64,000 nt of DNA, taken from contig JAQQWL010000002.1 in NCBI GenBank assembly GCA_038363925.1, positions 186,001-250,000 of the forward strand, read 5' to 3'. Positions 47,012-58,881 of the stretch are shown piece by piece. Under the pieces are notes generated by a model. That model ran no database searches. It was given only the letters and a program-made list of their open reading frames with translations, and was not told the origin of the DNA. Position 1 is the first letter of the stretch, and each line of letters begins with the position of its first letter. Source of the DNA: Apiospora phragmitis. Taxonomy: Eukaryota > Ascomycota > Sordariomycetes > Amphisphaeriales > Apiosporaceae. Both the position numbers and the translations under genes were made by a program.

Positions 47012-48024
47012 ATGTCTCCCTCTTCTGACACAAAGCAGAACGGCACAAAAGTGCTTGCGAGTCAATACGGCGGCTCCACGGCAGCGGGATGGGTCGGTCG
47101 CCTTCCGCAGTCCTGGATCCCCTACATCCAGCTCGCTCGTCTAGACCCGCCCGTCGCCCTGTTTCTAGTTTACCTCCCCACCTGTTCGGCCTGCTGCACG
47201 CGGCCAAGTCGCGCCACCTGTCGCCCCTCGAGGTTCTCCGCGCCGGCGGTCTCCTCCTCGGCGGCAGCCTGTTCTTCTCCAACGCCGCGCACGCGTGGAA
47301 CGACCTCGTCGACGCCCCGATCGACCGGCAGGTGGCGCGGACCAAGGGCCGCCCCATTGCGCGCGGCGCCGTCCGCCCGCGGGCCGCCTTGGCCTTCACC
47401 GGGGCCCAGGCCCTGGGCGCCGCCGCCTTCTTGCTGGTGCTCCCGGCGCCGGCGACGACGACGGCCGCCGCGACGGTGCCGACCATCGTCGGGACGGCGT
47501 ACTACCCGTGGGCCAAGCGCCACACGCACTTCCCGCAGCTGGTGCTTGGGCTCTGCCTTTCCTGGGGCATCATGGTCGGCGGCGCGGCTGGTGGCGTCGA
47601 GGCGCCACACCGGAGCCCGGCGCTTTGGTGCCTGGTTGGCAGCGCGACGGCCTGGACCATGATCTACGACACCGTCTATGCGAGCCAGGACCTCACCGAC
47701 GACGTGCGGATAGGCGTCAAGAGTATGACAGTTCTACTGCGGGGGAACACAACGGCTGTACTCTGGGGGCTCCTAGTTTTCATGGGCGTCCTCTTGTCGT
47801 ACTACAGTCGTCTCACTGAGGCTGGATTGGGGTACTTCGTCATCACAGTGGGGGGCTGCATGTTATCGCTCGGCACCATGGTCGCCAAGGTGCAGCTTAA
47901 GGACCAGGCCAGTTGTTGGTGGTGGTTCTCAGTTGGCTTCTGGTATACAGGTGCTTCCATCGCTCTTGGTCTGCTGTGGGAATGGACAATTGCTCCCCTT
48001 CTTTACTCACCCCAGTCTCCATGA
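47012..48024 (+). CDS. UbiA-family aromatic prenyltransferase
   Basis: Integral membrane enzyme joining a prenyl diphosphate to an aromatic acceptor; fungal members include Coq2 and meroterpenoid enzymes. Single exon, 337 residues when one missing C near 47180 is allowed for. The first Asp motif is NDLVDAPIDRQVARTKGRP (NDxxDxxxD) and the second is YASQDLTDDVRIGVKS (DxxxD with a trailing basic lysine). Nine or so hydrophobic segments follow the family plan, with YYPWAKRHTHFPQLVLG between the motifs. Both Asp motifs are intact, which argues for prenyl transfer rather than the UbiA-type terpene cyclase, where motifs differ. No mitochondrial presequence is obvious, and its place among tailoring genes points to secondary metabolism rather than ubiquinone. 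Confidence 0.9.
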
Positions 48025-49369
48025 TGTGTATTCGCAGTCATAATAAATATGTCCTTGAAAATTATACCTCAGTTTCGACTCTGATATTCTGGCACTAGTA
48101 TCTTGATATAAGGATGTTCCCAGAGACGCCTCTACCCACTTTGTCCTCCCCCGTACCTTAATTTCCCTATTCTTTCCCAGAGTATCCAGGCCAGTCCCCA
48201 TAATAGCATTAGCGTCCTGTATTTAGTACCATGTAGTCAGCAAAACAAAATTCGAAAGAGGTAATTGGGTAGGCGGATTGTGTAAAGCTCACCATGGCAT
48301 CCTGATCGTGCCCCGCCGGCACCGTCATGCCCCTGACCATGTCAGCCATGACCCCGTACCAGAACCGGCCCCGGTCCGCTTCGACAGGATCTTGTCGACG
48401 ACGGCGGCGGCGTACTCGGCCGTGTCCCTGCGCGGCAGCCCGTCGCCGCCCTGCGCCCGGTGCTTCACGACGGGCTCGATGTCCTTGTAGAGGGACCCGT
48501 CCGGCAGCGCCCAGTCGCCGAAGTAGGTCTGGCCGTTGGACCGCACGGCGCCCGTCACGATCTCCATGACGTCGACGCCGAAGGGCCGGAGCTCGAGGCG
48601 CAGGGTCTCGGCCAGCATCTCCAGCGCGCGCTTGAGGCCCGAGTAGACGCCTGGAGGGGATGGGAATGATCAGTCGCCAGGTTAGCTTGGTGATGCACAC
48701 GGACCCAGGCAGTTGGAACCTGGAAGGGAGTCGGGATGGGAAAAGGGATAGGCAAGAGAGGTGCTGCGGGCACTACTGCTACTGACCCATGTACGGAGTA
48801 GTGACATATCCCGCAATCGACGTGATATACACCGACGTCCCCTTCGCCTTGATTAGCAGCGGCGCAAACGCCTGCGTCACGGCCAGCGGCCCCACGTAGT
48901 TGACCTCGAACGTGTCCCGCACCGCGTCCAGGTCCTCGTCGAGCACGGGCATGAACCGGTTGCGCGCCGCGTTGTTGACCAAGATGTCGAGCCCCCTGTC
49001 ACCCGCCTGTCGCTCAACGACGGCCGCGGCGGCCTTGATGGACTCCGGCTTGGTCACGTCGAGCGCCAGCATGCAGACGTTGTCGATACTGCTCACGGCC
49101 TGCATCTTGCCGAGGTCGCGCGCCGTCGCGTAGACGTGGCAGCCACGGTCCCAGAAGGCCCGGGCCAGGGCGGAGCCGATGCCGCCGTCGCTGCAGCCCG
49201 TGATGAGGACGTTCGGCTTGGCGTCGGACGACCCGTACATGCAGGGCGCGTTCGGGTCCCATTCGATGTCGTAGCCTTCATCGCCTGGACGTAGGTTGCG
49301 GTTGTATGGTTCCGTGGGCGGGGTTGTTTCCGTAGTAGAGGTTGTTGATTCAGGGTTTGTGTCACCCAT
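48007..49369 (-). CDS. short-chain dehydrogenase, Ayr1-like
   Basis: Exons 48787-49369, 48293-48650 and probably 48007-48216. The Rossmann motif is VLITGCSDGGIGSALARAF near residue 55, NNAARNRF follows, and YITSIAGYV with VYSGLKRAL gives Ser and the catalytic YxxxK. Related to yeast Ayr1 acyl-dihydroxyacetone-phosphate reductase and to fungal cluster SDRs. A base is missing near 48381. The last intron (gtgagc to tactaaatacag) is well formed; if unspliced, the chain ends at 48209 with a poor tail. With the third exon the 3' end overlaps that of the UbiA gene by 18 bases. The N-terminus is Thr/Ser-rich. First true ATG is at 49369. Confidence 0.82.
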
Positions 49370-49975
49370 ACTGGCAATAGAGAAGGACAACGGTGACTAA
49401 AAAGAAACAGGATGTGTGTGGCAAAGCAAGTGAGTTCCGAAAAGACAATCTTTCTTAAAAAGGGAAGCCCTCAAATAGTAAATGGCGTGAAGGCAGCAAC
49501 GACTCCTCAACAGTAAGCACTAATTGCGTTGATATACGATGGATGCGCATGCTCAGGGGTGGCAGCGGCCTGGGGTTTGTAACAGGGCCGACAGCCAGCA
49601 TCATATCATTCGGCGAGAATATGGCCTATGGGAACACATACCGGCGAAATTGTTCACTACTAGACGAATGCGGCATATGTTAGTTGTGGTTAGATGGTTA
49701 ATATAACGTAAGATCTTAGTCGCATGTACTGGATGCTGCCAAACAACATATTGAATCCCGGAGACGTCATTACCAGAATGGCCAAAATGGTCATCTAAGT
49801 AATAAGCCTCGTTCACTATCGGGGTTGTAATGAAGTAATTAAGAACGGGATAGCCGGCAGCAGATAACTAGATTGCAGTCTTTAATGTGCGTGTTACGCT
49901 CTATACACCTGAGACTTTCCCGATACACCGAAATATTCCAGTGAGATAACAACTTCCTTAAAGACAGGTACCATA
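49370..49975. other. intergenic, right edge of the tailoring cluster
   Basis: About 600 bases, AT-rich around 49640-49900; no gene seen. Confidence 0.5.
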
Positions 49976-50317
49976 TTACTGGCAAACAGCACGATACATA
50001 TCAGGACGGCGAGTCCAGCCGGTCCACCTGAGCGCCACACCCCACCAACTCTTTACCACCGGGACCGAACCATCATCGTCCGGCCCGACGCCGCGATCCC
50101 AGTAAGGTATGTCATCAGTGGCCTTACTGTTGATGTCACGTCTAATAACAACGGCTGCACTGCCGCTTGTTTCCGTCAACACCGCGGATGACGGCTGACG
50201 TTGCTGGCTTGCCAGCAAGCCGCAGATTTCGTCGTACTCAAAACTTGTCGCGGCTAGAGCCTCGAACATGGCGCTGTGTTGTTGCTCTTGCGGCTTTTGT
50301 TGGGGTGTCTGAGCCAT
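49976..50317 (-). CDS. small hypothetical protein beside the caspase/CHAT genes
   Basis: Single exon from a true ATG, 113 residues: Gln-rich start (MAQTPQQKPQEQQHSA), a polar centre, and a Trp-rich end (SWWGVALRWTGWTRR). No signal peptide or membrane helix I can see, and no family recognised. It lies between the metabolite cluster and the DUF6594 gene, read the same way as DUF6594. It may be an exon of a larger gene. Confidence 0.45.
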   Translation of the reverse strand: MAQTPQQKPQEQQHSAMFEALAATSFEYDEICGLLASQQRQPSSAVLTETSGSAAVVIRRDINSKATDDIPYWDRGVGPDDDGSVPVVKSWWGVALRWTGWTRRPDMYRAVCQ

Positions 50318-50871
50318 GATGCGGTTGGCAGACGGTTTCTAGGCGAGGGCTTTAAGTTACACTAGTAGAGACTCAATACTCACCAATGTCTCGTATGTCA
50401 CTACAAGAAATTCCAGTATGATATGGACGGGACTTGTACACTATTTATGGATTGCAAACCCGACCATGCGGCCATGTAGTCTGGCATTGGTGTGGATAGA
50501 AGCGAACAATGGTGTGTGGAATACAATGAGGGATACACAAAAGGACTCCTCAAATGAAATGTCCCCATATCCTTTGTTCCTTTGACGATGCCCCACGACT
50601 CCAACAATAACCTTGGTTGAGAAGAATCCTTTGTGATGTACTACCCCATGTAAGTGCCATGATGTCACTGCTGCTGATGGATATCTCCTGCTGAGCCATT
50701 CCACTTCCTGTGACAGAGTGGCAATTAAAGGGTGAATGGAAACAACAGTTTCCATTGATACATGAGAATTACCCAGTTCTCATCCGTCTGTACCCCTGGT
50801 GTGAAGATTTAGGCATCTGCACATTTAACTCTTGAGACCCGAACCCTCATCAACATTTGAAATGAACAGAG
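50318..50871. other. intergenic with one doubtful open frame
   Basis: An ATG-led minus-strand frame at 50441-50755 (104 codons) contains a plausible but unrecognised chain (ISTKV-like core, STKVIVGVVGHRQ). Not enough to call a gene. Confidence 0.3.
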
Positions 50872-51958
50872 TTAGAATAGTGGCGAAACTTTTGGTGAGA
50901 GATAAGCTAATCTGACCGGTTTTTATCACGCCTATACTGAGAAGGCTTAGTTCATGATGAGAGGAAACATACGTCGCTCCAGCTAGAATTAGCTCTATCA
51001 TCTTTGACTTGGTGAGGTGAGATAGTATTGAGAGATATATAACGGTAGACGTTATGATGACGCATATTCGGGCCCAAACGCTATTGATGAGGATACAGAC
51101 AACAACTGGGATCAGGAGAAGCGATGTGATTATAACCAACATCAACACCCTGGCTGTACCCTTGATCAGCAGCCCTATGTAAAGTAATACATTCGGATCG
51201 GTCGACAAGTCATGTCGTGGGATCTGAATAATGTTTAGCTGCAACTAAGTATCGATAATAATGTCATGTAAGATTCAAAAAGAGAAACCCACCGTTCGGA
51301 AGCCCTCGTAGCGATCGACGAGCAAGTCTTCTACCCAGTCCTCGAGCTTCTTTATAGCACTGTCATCGGAGGCAGAAAGGGTAAGAAGCTCCCTCTCGCA
51401 GTGGAGGAAGTCTCTCTCGTCCCGGCTTATGCAGCTGGTTGCATCCACGCAGTTCTCAAGACTTGATACGTCTCTAGACGACGCTTTCTGCAAGTTGAGC
51501 GTTTTGTGGGAGCGGCCCAGGAACTCGTCTTGACACTGTTTAGTACACGCTCCAAGACCGGCACTATCCTATTAGACGAACCGTATCCCGCTAGATGCAA
51601 GTCTATCTCAGCAAGCAATGATTTGCGGGCAGTGTTGTTATCGGACCGACTCATTCCCAGAAAGAGAGGATGGCCTTCATTGCGGTCCAGCTCGTCTAGT
51701 TGGGACTCAAGCACTGCAAGCTTGTCTTGCTTCAAAAGGAGAAGCCCTGCACGCAGTCTCGGAAAACGTCTGCAAACGAAAAAGTTGGCGTTTGCTGCGA
51801 TGAGGGCAGAAAATCTCGGATACCCGGCCCGGTAGTCCTCAACTAGCAATATCTCATTCAATCAGCTAATGAACACAAGGACAGCGGGAGAAATGCGAAC
51901 TGGTATTAATTTTCGATGGTTCATTATTAGCTCCCTCCTGGATTGAGATCATCTCCAT
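50872..51958 (-). CDS. DUF6594-family fungal membrane protein
   Basis: Four exons (51901-51958, 51293-51842, 50973-51238, 50872-50911). The family pattern is clear: EDYRAGYPRFSALIAANANFFV, RRFPRLRAGLLLLKQDKLAVLE and LDELDRN at the start, a coiled middle, IPRHDLSTDPNVLLY, then two to three membrane helices (ARVLMLVIITSLLLIPVVVCILI and ICVIITSTVIYLSILSHL). One frame shift near 51550 lies in the middle of exon 2. The end model TLAYLSPKVSPLF is based on a gtatgt intron. Such proteins are abundant in fungi, often near incompatibility and cell-death genes, with unknown function. It is divergent from the caspase-like gene. Confidence 0.7.
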
Positions 51959-52492
51959 GTCCAGTGTTGCAGCCCCGTGCCCCCTAAAGGACAAACAGCC
52001 CCGGGCTCTGGACAACATAGACAAAAGGGGACCCATCCCAATCACATTTCCTTGCATGGTTTGGCTTGAAAGTAAAGCCAGCTGATGATAAAGCACTCTG
52101 TAAAGGCTTACTGTGACCTGATTCCTGTAGCACAATAACTCTTATTTATGAATCGAGGGTGGTAACACAAGAAACCCAAACAGGTTTAGACACAGTCACA
52201 GCAATAACACCGCCTTGTAATCTTACCAGGCATGAAATGCCGAGAGTGTCTTACCCCGCTGCTTTTTTAATCAAAACCTCAGTACTTGGGCACCCTCCGT
52301 TCGCCCATACTTTCTCTATCCTGGTAATTCAACATTACGCCATTGTCGAGATAGCCCTGGTTTTCCAAACCACAAAAGCGAGAAAACAGTGGCAATACGT
52401 TAGAACTCATGCCTGAACCTACTCGATTCCTTGCCTGCTGACAATCGTTACGAAATATTTTCTACTCAGCTAGAATCAAGCGAAATGACATT
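51959..52492. promoter_or_regulatory. shared divergent promoter: DUF6594 and caspase-like gene
   Basis: 534 bases between head-to-head start codons. No repeat or clear operator seen. Confidence 0.4.
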
Positions 52493-54575
52493 ATGACGAC
52501 GCATTATGCGCTCCTGATTGGCAACTGTTACTGTGACGGAACTTGGGGACTATCGCTCAAAGGCTGTGCGCGAGATGTGATCAAGATCAAGGCGCAGCCG
52601 GCCCGATCCTCAGCGGGCATCGACATCGAAGTGCTCGCAGCTGGCCCCAAGGCTGCGAGCGATTCTGGTCGTCCAGGTGAAGTCGAGGGTGCGGAGTTGC
52701 CAACTCACAGCAACGTACTGTCCAGCCTGGAAGACATCATCGCACGCGCCTCGGCTGGCAACTTTGTGTACATCCACTTTAGCGGACACAGCACCGCCAT
52801 CACCCCTGATAGCGGCAGTCCCTTCTCCAATGGCTCTACGGGGGGACCTGGCGCTGGTCGTGCTGTCTGCTGACAATGCGGCCAAGATTCAGTACCTCCG
52901 CGGCTTGGAGTTGGCGTATCAGCTGAAGGCAATGATCGACAAGGGGCTAAAGGTTACGCTCGTCTTGGACTGCTGCGTTGCTGGGAGTGCGGTGCGGGAC
53001 AAGCCGGATCCGTGCATTCGCTATCTGCCCTACAGCCACGAAGTAGACTTGGCGCACCCTCCTATCCCGGGAAGAGTCTCAGTCTCCATGACGGGAGCGC
53101 GCAGCCGTCCCATCGCGATGCCTCCCTGCGCCCAAATTGGCTAGTCGACCCGGACGGCTACACTATCCTCACAGCGTGTGGGCCTAGAGAGGTCGCGAAA
53201 GAGCTAAAATTTGGCACCGATGAATGGTACGGAGCCTTGTCGTACTTTTTGATCCGGGCCTTTGTCAGGTACGGGCGCGTCGGCGGTTGGCAGCACCATG
53301 TCTATGCGCACGTGTGTGGTCGGTTTCGAGACCTCTCCCCGGAACAGAACCAGATGCTCTATGGGAGCATGGGTCTGTGGTTCTTTGGCGAAGCCTGCAT
53401 TACGGATGAGACTGCGTCCATCGTCGTGGTCAGGAAGAAAGGTCAGAGGGACCTGGGCCAGGCGCCCTTTCAACTGGAAGCTGGGGAAGCTCATGGCGTT
53501 TGTAAGGGGGATCGGTTTGCCTTACATGGTATCATCAAGGCTCAGGAAACAGCATCAAGCATGTTCAGCTCTTCGGAGGACCATCAGGTGGTGGCAGAAG
53601 TCATGGAAGTCAGGGCCCTCACGTCAGATCTAAGAGAGACGACGCAAACCACCAAGGAATTGGGCTCCGGTTTGACTGCGACGCCAATTACCCATCTGGA
53701 TCTTCGTCGATTCCCTATCAAACTGGATCTGTATCTCCCTCATCCGGATATCTGGATCGAGGCCCTCAGACAACGTCCGTCTCTGAGAGTCGTACGCACC
53801 ATTGATAGCCAACTGGCCGAGGAGACCTCATTTTCATTCTATGTAACCGTCACCAAGGATGATTATCAAATCTGGAATCAATTTACATCAACCAATTCAT
53901 GGCCTACCATCGTCACCTTATGATCCTGAAGAGAATGCAGATTATGTCCTAGACACCATGGAACATCTGGTCAAGTTCAAAGCCATGGAGGTATTAACCA
54001 ACAAGGCTTTAACAGATACCTTCACAAGGTCAATCGACGTCCATGTCGTAGACTCCGATGGAACGGTGCACCTCCCCGGATGTCGATATGATGGACCGTT
54101 TGCTACCGGTTGTTCTCATCAAGATTGCATCGTGAACGTGAGACACGGCGACAAGCTCCGCTTGAAGGTGAAAAACAAGGAGGACGAGGGAGGCCGAGAT
54201 CTTTACATTCACTTATACAACATGGCATGTTCTAGGTGGGATGTCGAGAACATTTCCGGCGGGGATTACCGCGCCCTCCCGCCACGCTCGAGCAACCAAG
54301 ACGAGGATGATTACAAGTCGGGAACCACTGGTGAGTGGAAACCATCGTTACACATGAAGATTTCCGAGGAGCTCTTGGCGATGGGTCATGATAATTGTGA
54401 AGACATCATAAAAGTCATTCTCACGTCTGCACCGACCTCTTTCATGTGTTTGGAGTTGCCAAAGATTGCAAACCACGCCAGGCCGGACGTGAAGACAGGC
54501 AAATTCAGAGGGGGTTCTGGCAAGGTATCAGAGGACTGGGCTGCGCTCAATTTCCGGCCCCGCACGCAGAAGTAG
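52493..54575 (+). CDS. caspase-fold cysteine peptidase (metacaspase-like) with long C-terminal region
   Basis: The N-terminus THYALLIGNCYCDGTWGLSLKGCARDV is the start of a peptidase C14 domain. The catalytic His is in NFVYIHFSGHST (about residue 99) and the catalytic Cys in VTLVLDCCVAGSA (about residue 160). A further block, DGYTILTACGPREVAKEL with GALSYFLIRAFVRYG, is common in fungal caspase-domain proteins. The C-terminal half, ending with CLELPKIANHARPD, has no domain I know but includes EENADYVLDTMEHLVKFKA, a block seen in such proteins. Frame breaks near 52842 (G run), 53060 (C run) and 53900 give 693 residues when mended, a multiple of three. Its stop is 75 bases from that of the TPR-CHAT gene, which is converging. 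Confidence 0.8.
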
Positions 54576-54650
54576 ATGAACAAAACGGGAGAAACACTTC
54601 TGGCATTGAATTTAGCTTGAAAAGAAAGATACAGGAAAACTCGTTCCTCT

Positions 54651-57600
54651 TCAGGGCCCAAAATGAACGTAGGGTACCCAGTGCAATGGCGCCCTGGGCT
54701 GGTTATCTCCATTATCCGCCTCACACAAGGTTGCTGGCCTCGGGGTTCTATCCTCCCTCTGGTTCCGGTGCCTCTCCCTGCACAGCGCCTTTCTGACGGG
54801 CATCTCCCAATGTTCGTCTCTCTCAGTAATTTTCCCCTCCATCTGGCTAGCGTCCCTGGGCCACTCCCGGTCGTGGCCTGCAGACTCTCTCTTTGGCCCC
54901 TGAACTGTTAGCTTGTCGAGCCAATGGTCTCGCTGCTTTCGTAGGGCCTTGTGTAGCCCCCGAGAAACTGCTCCGTCCTCCAAACCTCTGTTCTTGGAAA
55001 TCTCTTCGTATGTTGTCCGAGCTATATCCACACAGACATCGTCGTCCACGTTACACAAGCTACCTATGACGTAGCGGAACCCGGCAAGCTGGAACGCGCT
55101 GATCAGGTGGATATTCTCGTCCATGAACTTCATCACCTTGAGGCGGCCTGTTCCGCATGCCGAGAGGTACGCTGAGAATGGCGAGCGCTCCCTAAGTTCA
55201 TGTCTAGTAAGGTTTCCACCATCAGTTTGTCGCTATTATTTACGTCTCCTAGACACAGGTAGCTCTTCGACGGATCAATTCCATCAGTGCATCCGTGGCC
55301 GGCGAAGTGGGATATGGCAGACCGGTGAAGATGCGATTTTATCTCAGCCTTGCGGCATAGCGGCTCGACAGTTTGGATGTTCATAGAACGGCACAGGCTG
55401 CGCACCGCAGCCACTTCTTTAGCGGCAGAAGGTAGGGAACCCCACCCACGCGTGTACTCCATGGCCACGAGTAGTGCTTGGGCCGAGTTAGAGGTTGCAA
55501 TAGATGGCCGGCGGCTATGAATGATAGCCCGGATGGAAGAACTGTAGGACGAGATAACCCTGTCAAGCACGGTCTCGGATGATAACCTGCTGCATGGATG
55601 GGGAACTTGCTCAAACCGCCTGTCGTAATCCACCACAAATGCGGCCAGTCGTCTCCAGAGGGTGAATTTCTGAATCCTAGGACCTCGAGAATCGGGAAGG
55701 CGATGTTGTCCCATAACCATTGGGGAACCAGAGGGCTTCCGAGGTCATCCTTCCTCACGTGCTCTTCGATATCATACAATGAAAGTTTCTCAAGTTCCAG
55801 AGCTTGCACTCCTTCTTTCGTCACTAGTAGGGCGTCATATCAGAACTCGCTGACATTGATGACCACGATTAGGCCGTGGCTGGCGGCATCCCTCATCTCG
55901 GACTCGCCCGGCTGGCCCAGGAAGTTCTCAAAGCCAGGTAGCTCTCGAATTTCTCGTAAAAGCGTCTCCAGCTCTTTGCCTACGCTGTAACGCTGGTCCG
56001 TCGGAGCTTGGTTGGAAAGGGTTGTTTCGTTTCTCACGAAGGCGCTGTCAGATGTGACGATGGGCTGTGCCAGTAGATCTCGGAGATGCTCAAACCGTTC
56101 TGAGAGCTGAGGATGTGCGTTTCGTAAATCTTAGGGCATCGGCCCTCATCTCATTGAGGTACGCCGCCAGGACGCCGCGACCCTGTTCGAGAAGCTTTAC
56201 TGCTGCCAATGGTCCTTTCTCTTCAAAAAGAGCCGTCGCCGCTGCATCGGACGCCAAACCTGCCAGTTGACCCAGAAGCTGCTGTCTGTCTGCATTTCCA
56301 AGTGACTTTGAGGTAAGCGTGGGGATGAGCTGTACGGCAAGACTCGAAGCCTCGTGAGCTTCGTGCCAGTTCAGCGATTCCTCCAGAATAGATTTGCCCG
56401 CAAGAATACGCCTGAGGGTGAGTGTCCTTGGATCTTCTAGGACATAAGTCAAACAAGCAATGGCTTCCCTGAGACAGTCGGTATCCCCATCAACAGCCCA
56501 CAATTTGCGTACGAGTCGACGCCCAAGGGAGTAGTTGAAGGTCCCTCTTGTAGGATGAGATGGTGGCGTCGTCTCGATTGCCTGTCTGGCAACAACGATA
56601 GCCTCTTCTAAATTGGTCAAACCCTCTACAGCAGCATCCTTTGCCCAAGAAAAGGGATAGGGTGGGATCTAGCAGAGTTCCAAGAGTACTCAGCCATATT
56701 CCCTTGTCCGCATGATTGTTGGGAGCCCCCGCGATGGCTTGCCTCATGGCGTGATCTGCTTCTCGAAGATCCGACGTCTCGCCTCTGTCTGTATATCTGT
56801 CACCAAGACAGTTTGCAAGACTGTTCAGAATTGACGATCGGCCTATGTGCTGGTCGGCAGTATTGACCGCTGTTGTTATGAATTGAATCGCTTCGTCGAG
56901 GTCTCCAGCCGAGTCCGTCCTTGCGTATCTTTGGTGGAGCGTCATGGCAAGATTGTGGAAGATCTTAGGCCGATCCACATGCGTGGTTGGAATCAGATCA
57001 GCAGCTCGTCGTCCCGCTTGGATGGCTTCATCAAGATCCGCCATGGCTCCCACACGGGAATGCCTCTCGCGAGGCGAGCCACAGAGTAGGTTGGAATATA
57101 GACCTTGGTCTAGGATCTCACCCTTTGGGGTTATCTCAAGAGCCTCTCTTGCACACTCAACTGCTTCGTCCAGGTCACCCATGTCTCCTGTCCGAAAATA
57201 TCTCTCCTTGAGTTGCTGTCCTACATTGTTCAGGCACGTGGCTCGTTTTGAAGCATCTGGAGCTGCAAGCGCTGCTCGCCGTTCTTCTCGAATCGCTTCG
57301 TTGATATCTTCGGGCTCTCCCGTCCATTATACCTTTGCGCGAGCATGATCCCGAGACTGCTGAGAAAGGTGCACCTCTGGGATGGTCATCGGGACAGGTG
57401 TTGGCTGCTTGCCTGGTTCTCTGAATTGCCTCTTCAAGGTGACACCTCTCATCTCAACTGACCTACTATACTTGTCGCGAAGCACCTGTCCTAGGGACCC
57501 CGAGTATGATGCCTGACTTAACTGGTCTGTGTGGATATCGATCGTCTCCTTGAGTGCATCGACAGCGTCATTGAGATCGGACAACTCTCCCACAAGTGTA

Positions 57601-57954
57601 AATCTGTGATGGAGTAGTTTCCGGGCATCCCTAGACGGGCTGCTCGTTTTGATTCGTCCGTGCCGATATCGCCCGCTTCTTGGAGTGCCTCGATAGCATC
57701 ATCGAGGTCCGACCTCTTTTGTCCAGGACATAACGTTGGTAATAATGGTTTCCGAGGAAGAATAGTAGCGTCGCTCTAGTCTCCGGATCTTTGGAGTGCC
57801 CATCAACCCCTCTTTCAAGTGTGTCGATTGCACCGTCAAGTTCAGGCTCCGGATTTGCGACGTAAAGGATGGAATCTTCCGTATCATCCTCGAGTCGGAC
57901 ATGTTCGCGAAAGTGATTAAGTGGGCAGCAAAGCGACTTAGTTGGGCTGATCAA
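54651..57954 (-). CDS. TPR-CHAT peptidase (caspase-like CHAT domain behind TPR repeats), several frame breaks
   Basis: The N-terminal part is a run of TPR-like repeats of the fungal TTC/CHAT type: DLNDAVDALKETIDI, DLDEAVECAREALEI, DLDEAIQAGRRAADL, DLDEAIQFITTAVNTA, DLREADHAMRQAIAG and NLEEAIVVARQAIE. A helical region (LLEQGRGVLAAYLNEM) leads to a CHAT domain with LYDIEEHVRKDDLG, LWWITTGGLSKFPIHAAG, the catalytic His in AISHFAGHG (near 55300) and the catalytic Cys in LSACGTG (near 55160). It closes with GFRYVIGSLCNVDDD and HWVPYVHFGP, both standard. At least seven frame shifts occur, more than in any other gene here; one near 55192 is a short G run. It could be an active gene in poor sequence or one that is starting to decay. 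The start upstream of 57900 is not resolved. Confidence 0.75.
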
Positions 57955-58881
57955 TTTTTTAGGGAAACGCAGGCTGTGGTAAATCCTTTGACAAACGAAG
58001 GCCTAAGAGAGAGAAAACAGCTCTTTGATTACGAGGTTTATGCCTAATGTTCGCGTCTGCCTGCCCTATAACGTGAAGACCATCACACATGAGTACTGCT
58101 GCATACAGGTACTTCTGTACATGAGCACACCGACCACTAATAGTTAACGGCGGCGTCCCATTGATTATGTGCTAATTACAGCTCATCCCGATTGTCATCT
58201 AAAGCAACTGTCGACGAACTCCCAATTTTGTGATACGTTTCATATTCAAAACTTGACACGTCGTCAACCAACAAGTTCTCCACACTGCAAGACTTCAGTT
58301 AATATCTGCTGGAATATTGCCTCGACGCATAGGGATACCAATTCTAAATGTGTAGACAAACTCAGGTTAGCTCCAGTTGGGACTTCGCCTCCGCTATCTG
58401 ATCACGAGGAACCACGACAGACTCCTCGTCGAGTCTCCAGGCCAGGGCAGACTCTGCCGCCCGCAAGACGTGCCTGTATCCAATGTGAGAGAGGGTGTGT
58501 GAGCCCACGGCATTTCGGACTACATCTATGTATCTACTGTTGCACAAGAATTGGGTGGGGGGAAGGAAGGGGACAAAATCGGAAATAATTATACCTCATT
58601 GAGCTGTCACCTCACCTCACAGCTCCAGGCAAAGCAATCTAAGTCAGAACATCTCTCTTCATGGCTAGCCCGAAACTCTCGAGATCGACCCTCTGTCTGT
58701 ACTGCTCCATGAGGGGGAGCTTCGATGTGCCATTGTGTCCTGTAATTGTAGAGAGGCTCATGTGATTAGTACGCGGAGTACTGGATGGATGGCTTTCGTT
58801 GCGACTGCTCAAAGAGAATGTTGACAATGTACTCACTCGCCGTCTAGAACCATGGACTCGACCAATTGGCCGTCGCGTGCA
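57955..58881. other. intergenic, start region of the TPR-CHAT gene
   Basis: About 930 bases; may contain a first TPR-CHAT exon I could not fix. No other gene seen. Confidence 0.4.

Noticed and set aside
47012..48024. UbiA gene as mitochondrial Coq2
   Set aside because: No presequence and a setting among tailoring enzymes; homology alone cannot exclude it, but secondary metabolism fits better.
50441..50755. ATG-led minus-strand frame of 104 codons in the peptidase locus
   Set aside because: Protein-like in part but no family, no splice partners and AT-rich codons; kept only as a note in the intergenic entry.
49976..50755. Gasdermin-like (RCD-1 type) gene next to the peptidases
   Set aside because: Expected from other fungal loci, but neither small frame shows a recognisable gasdermin start or length.
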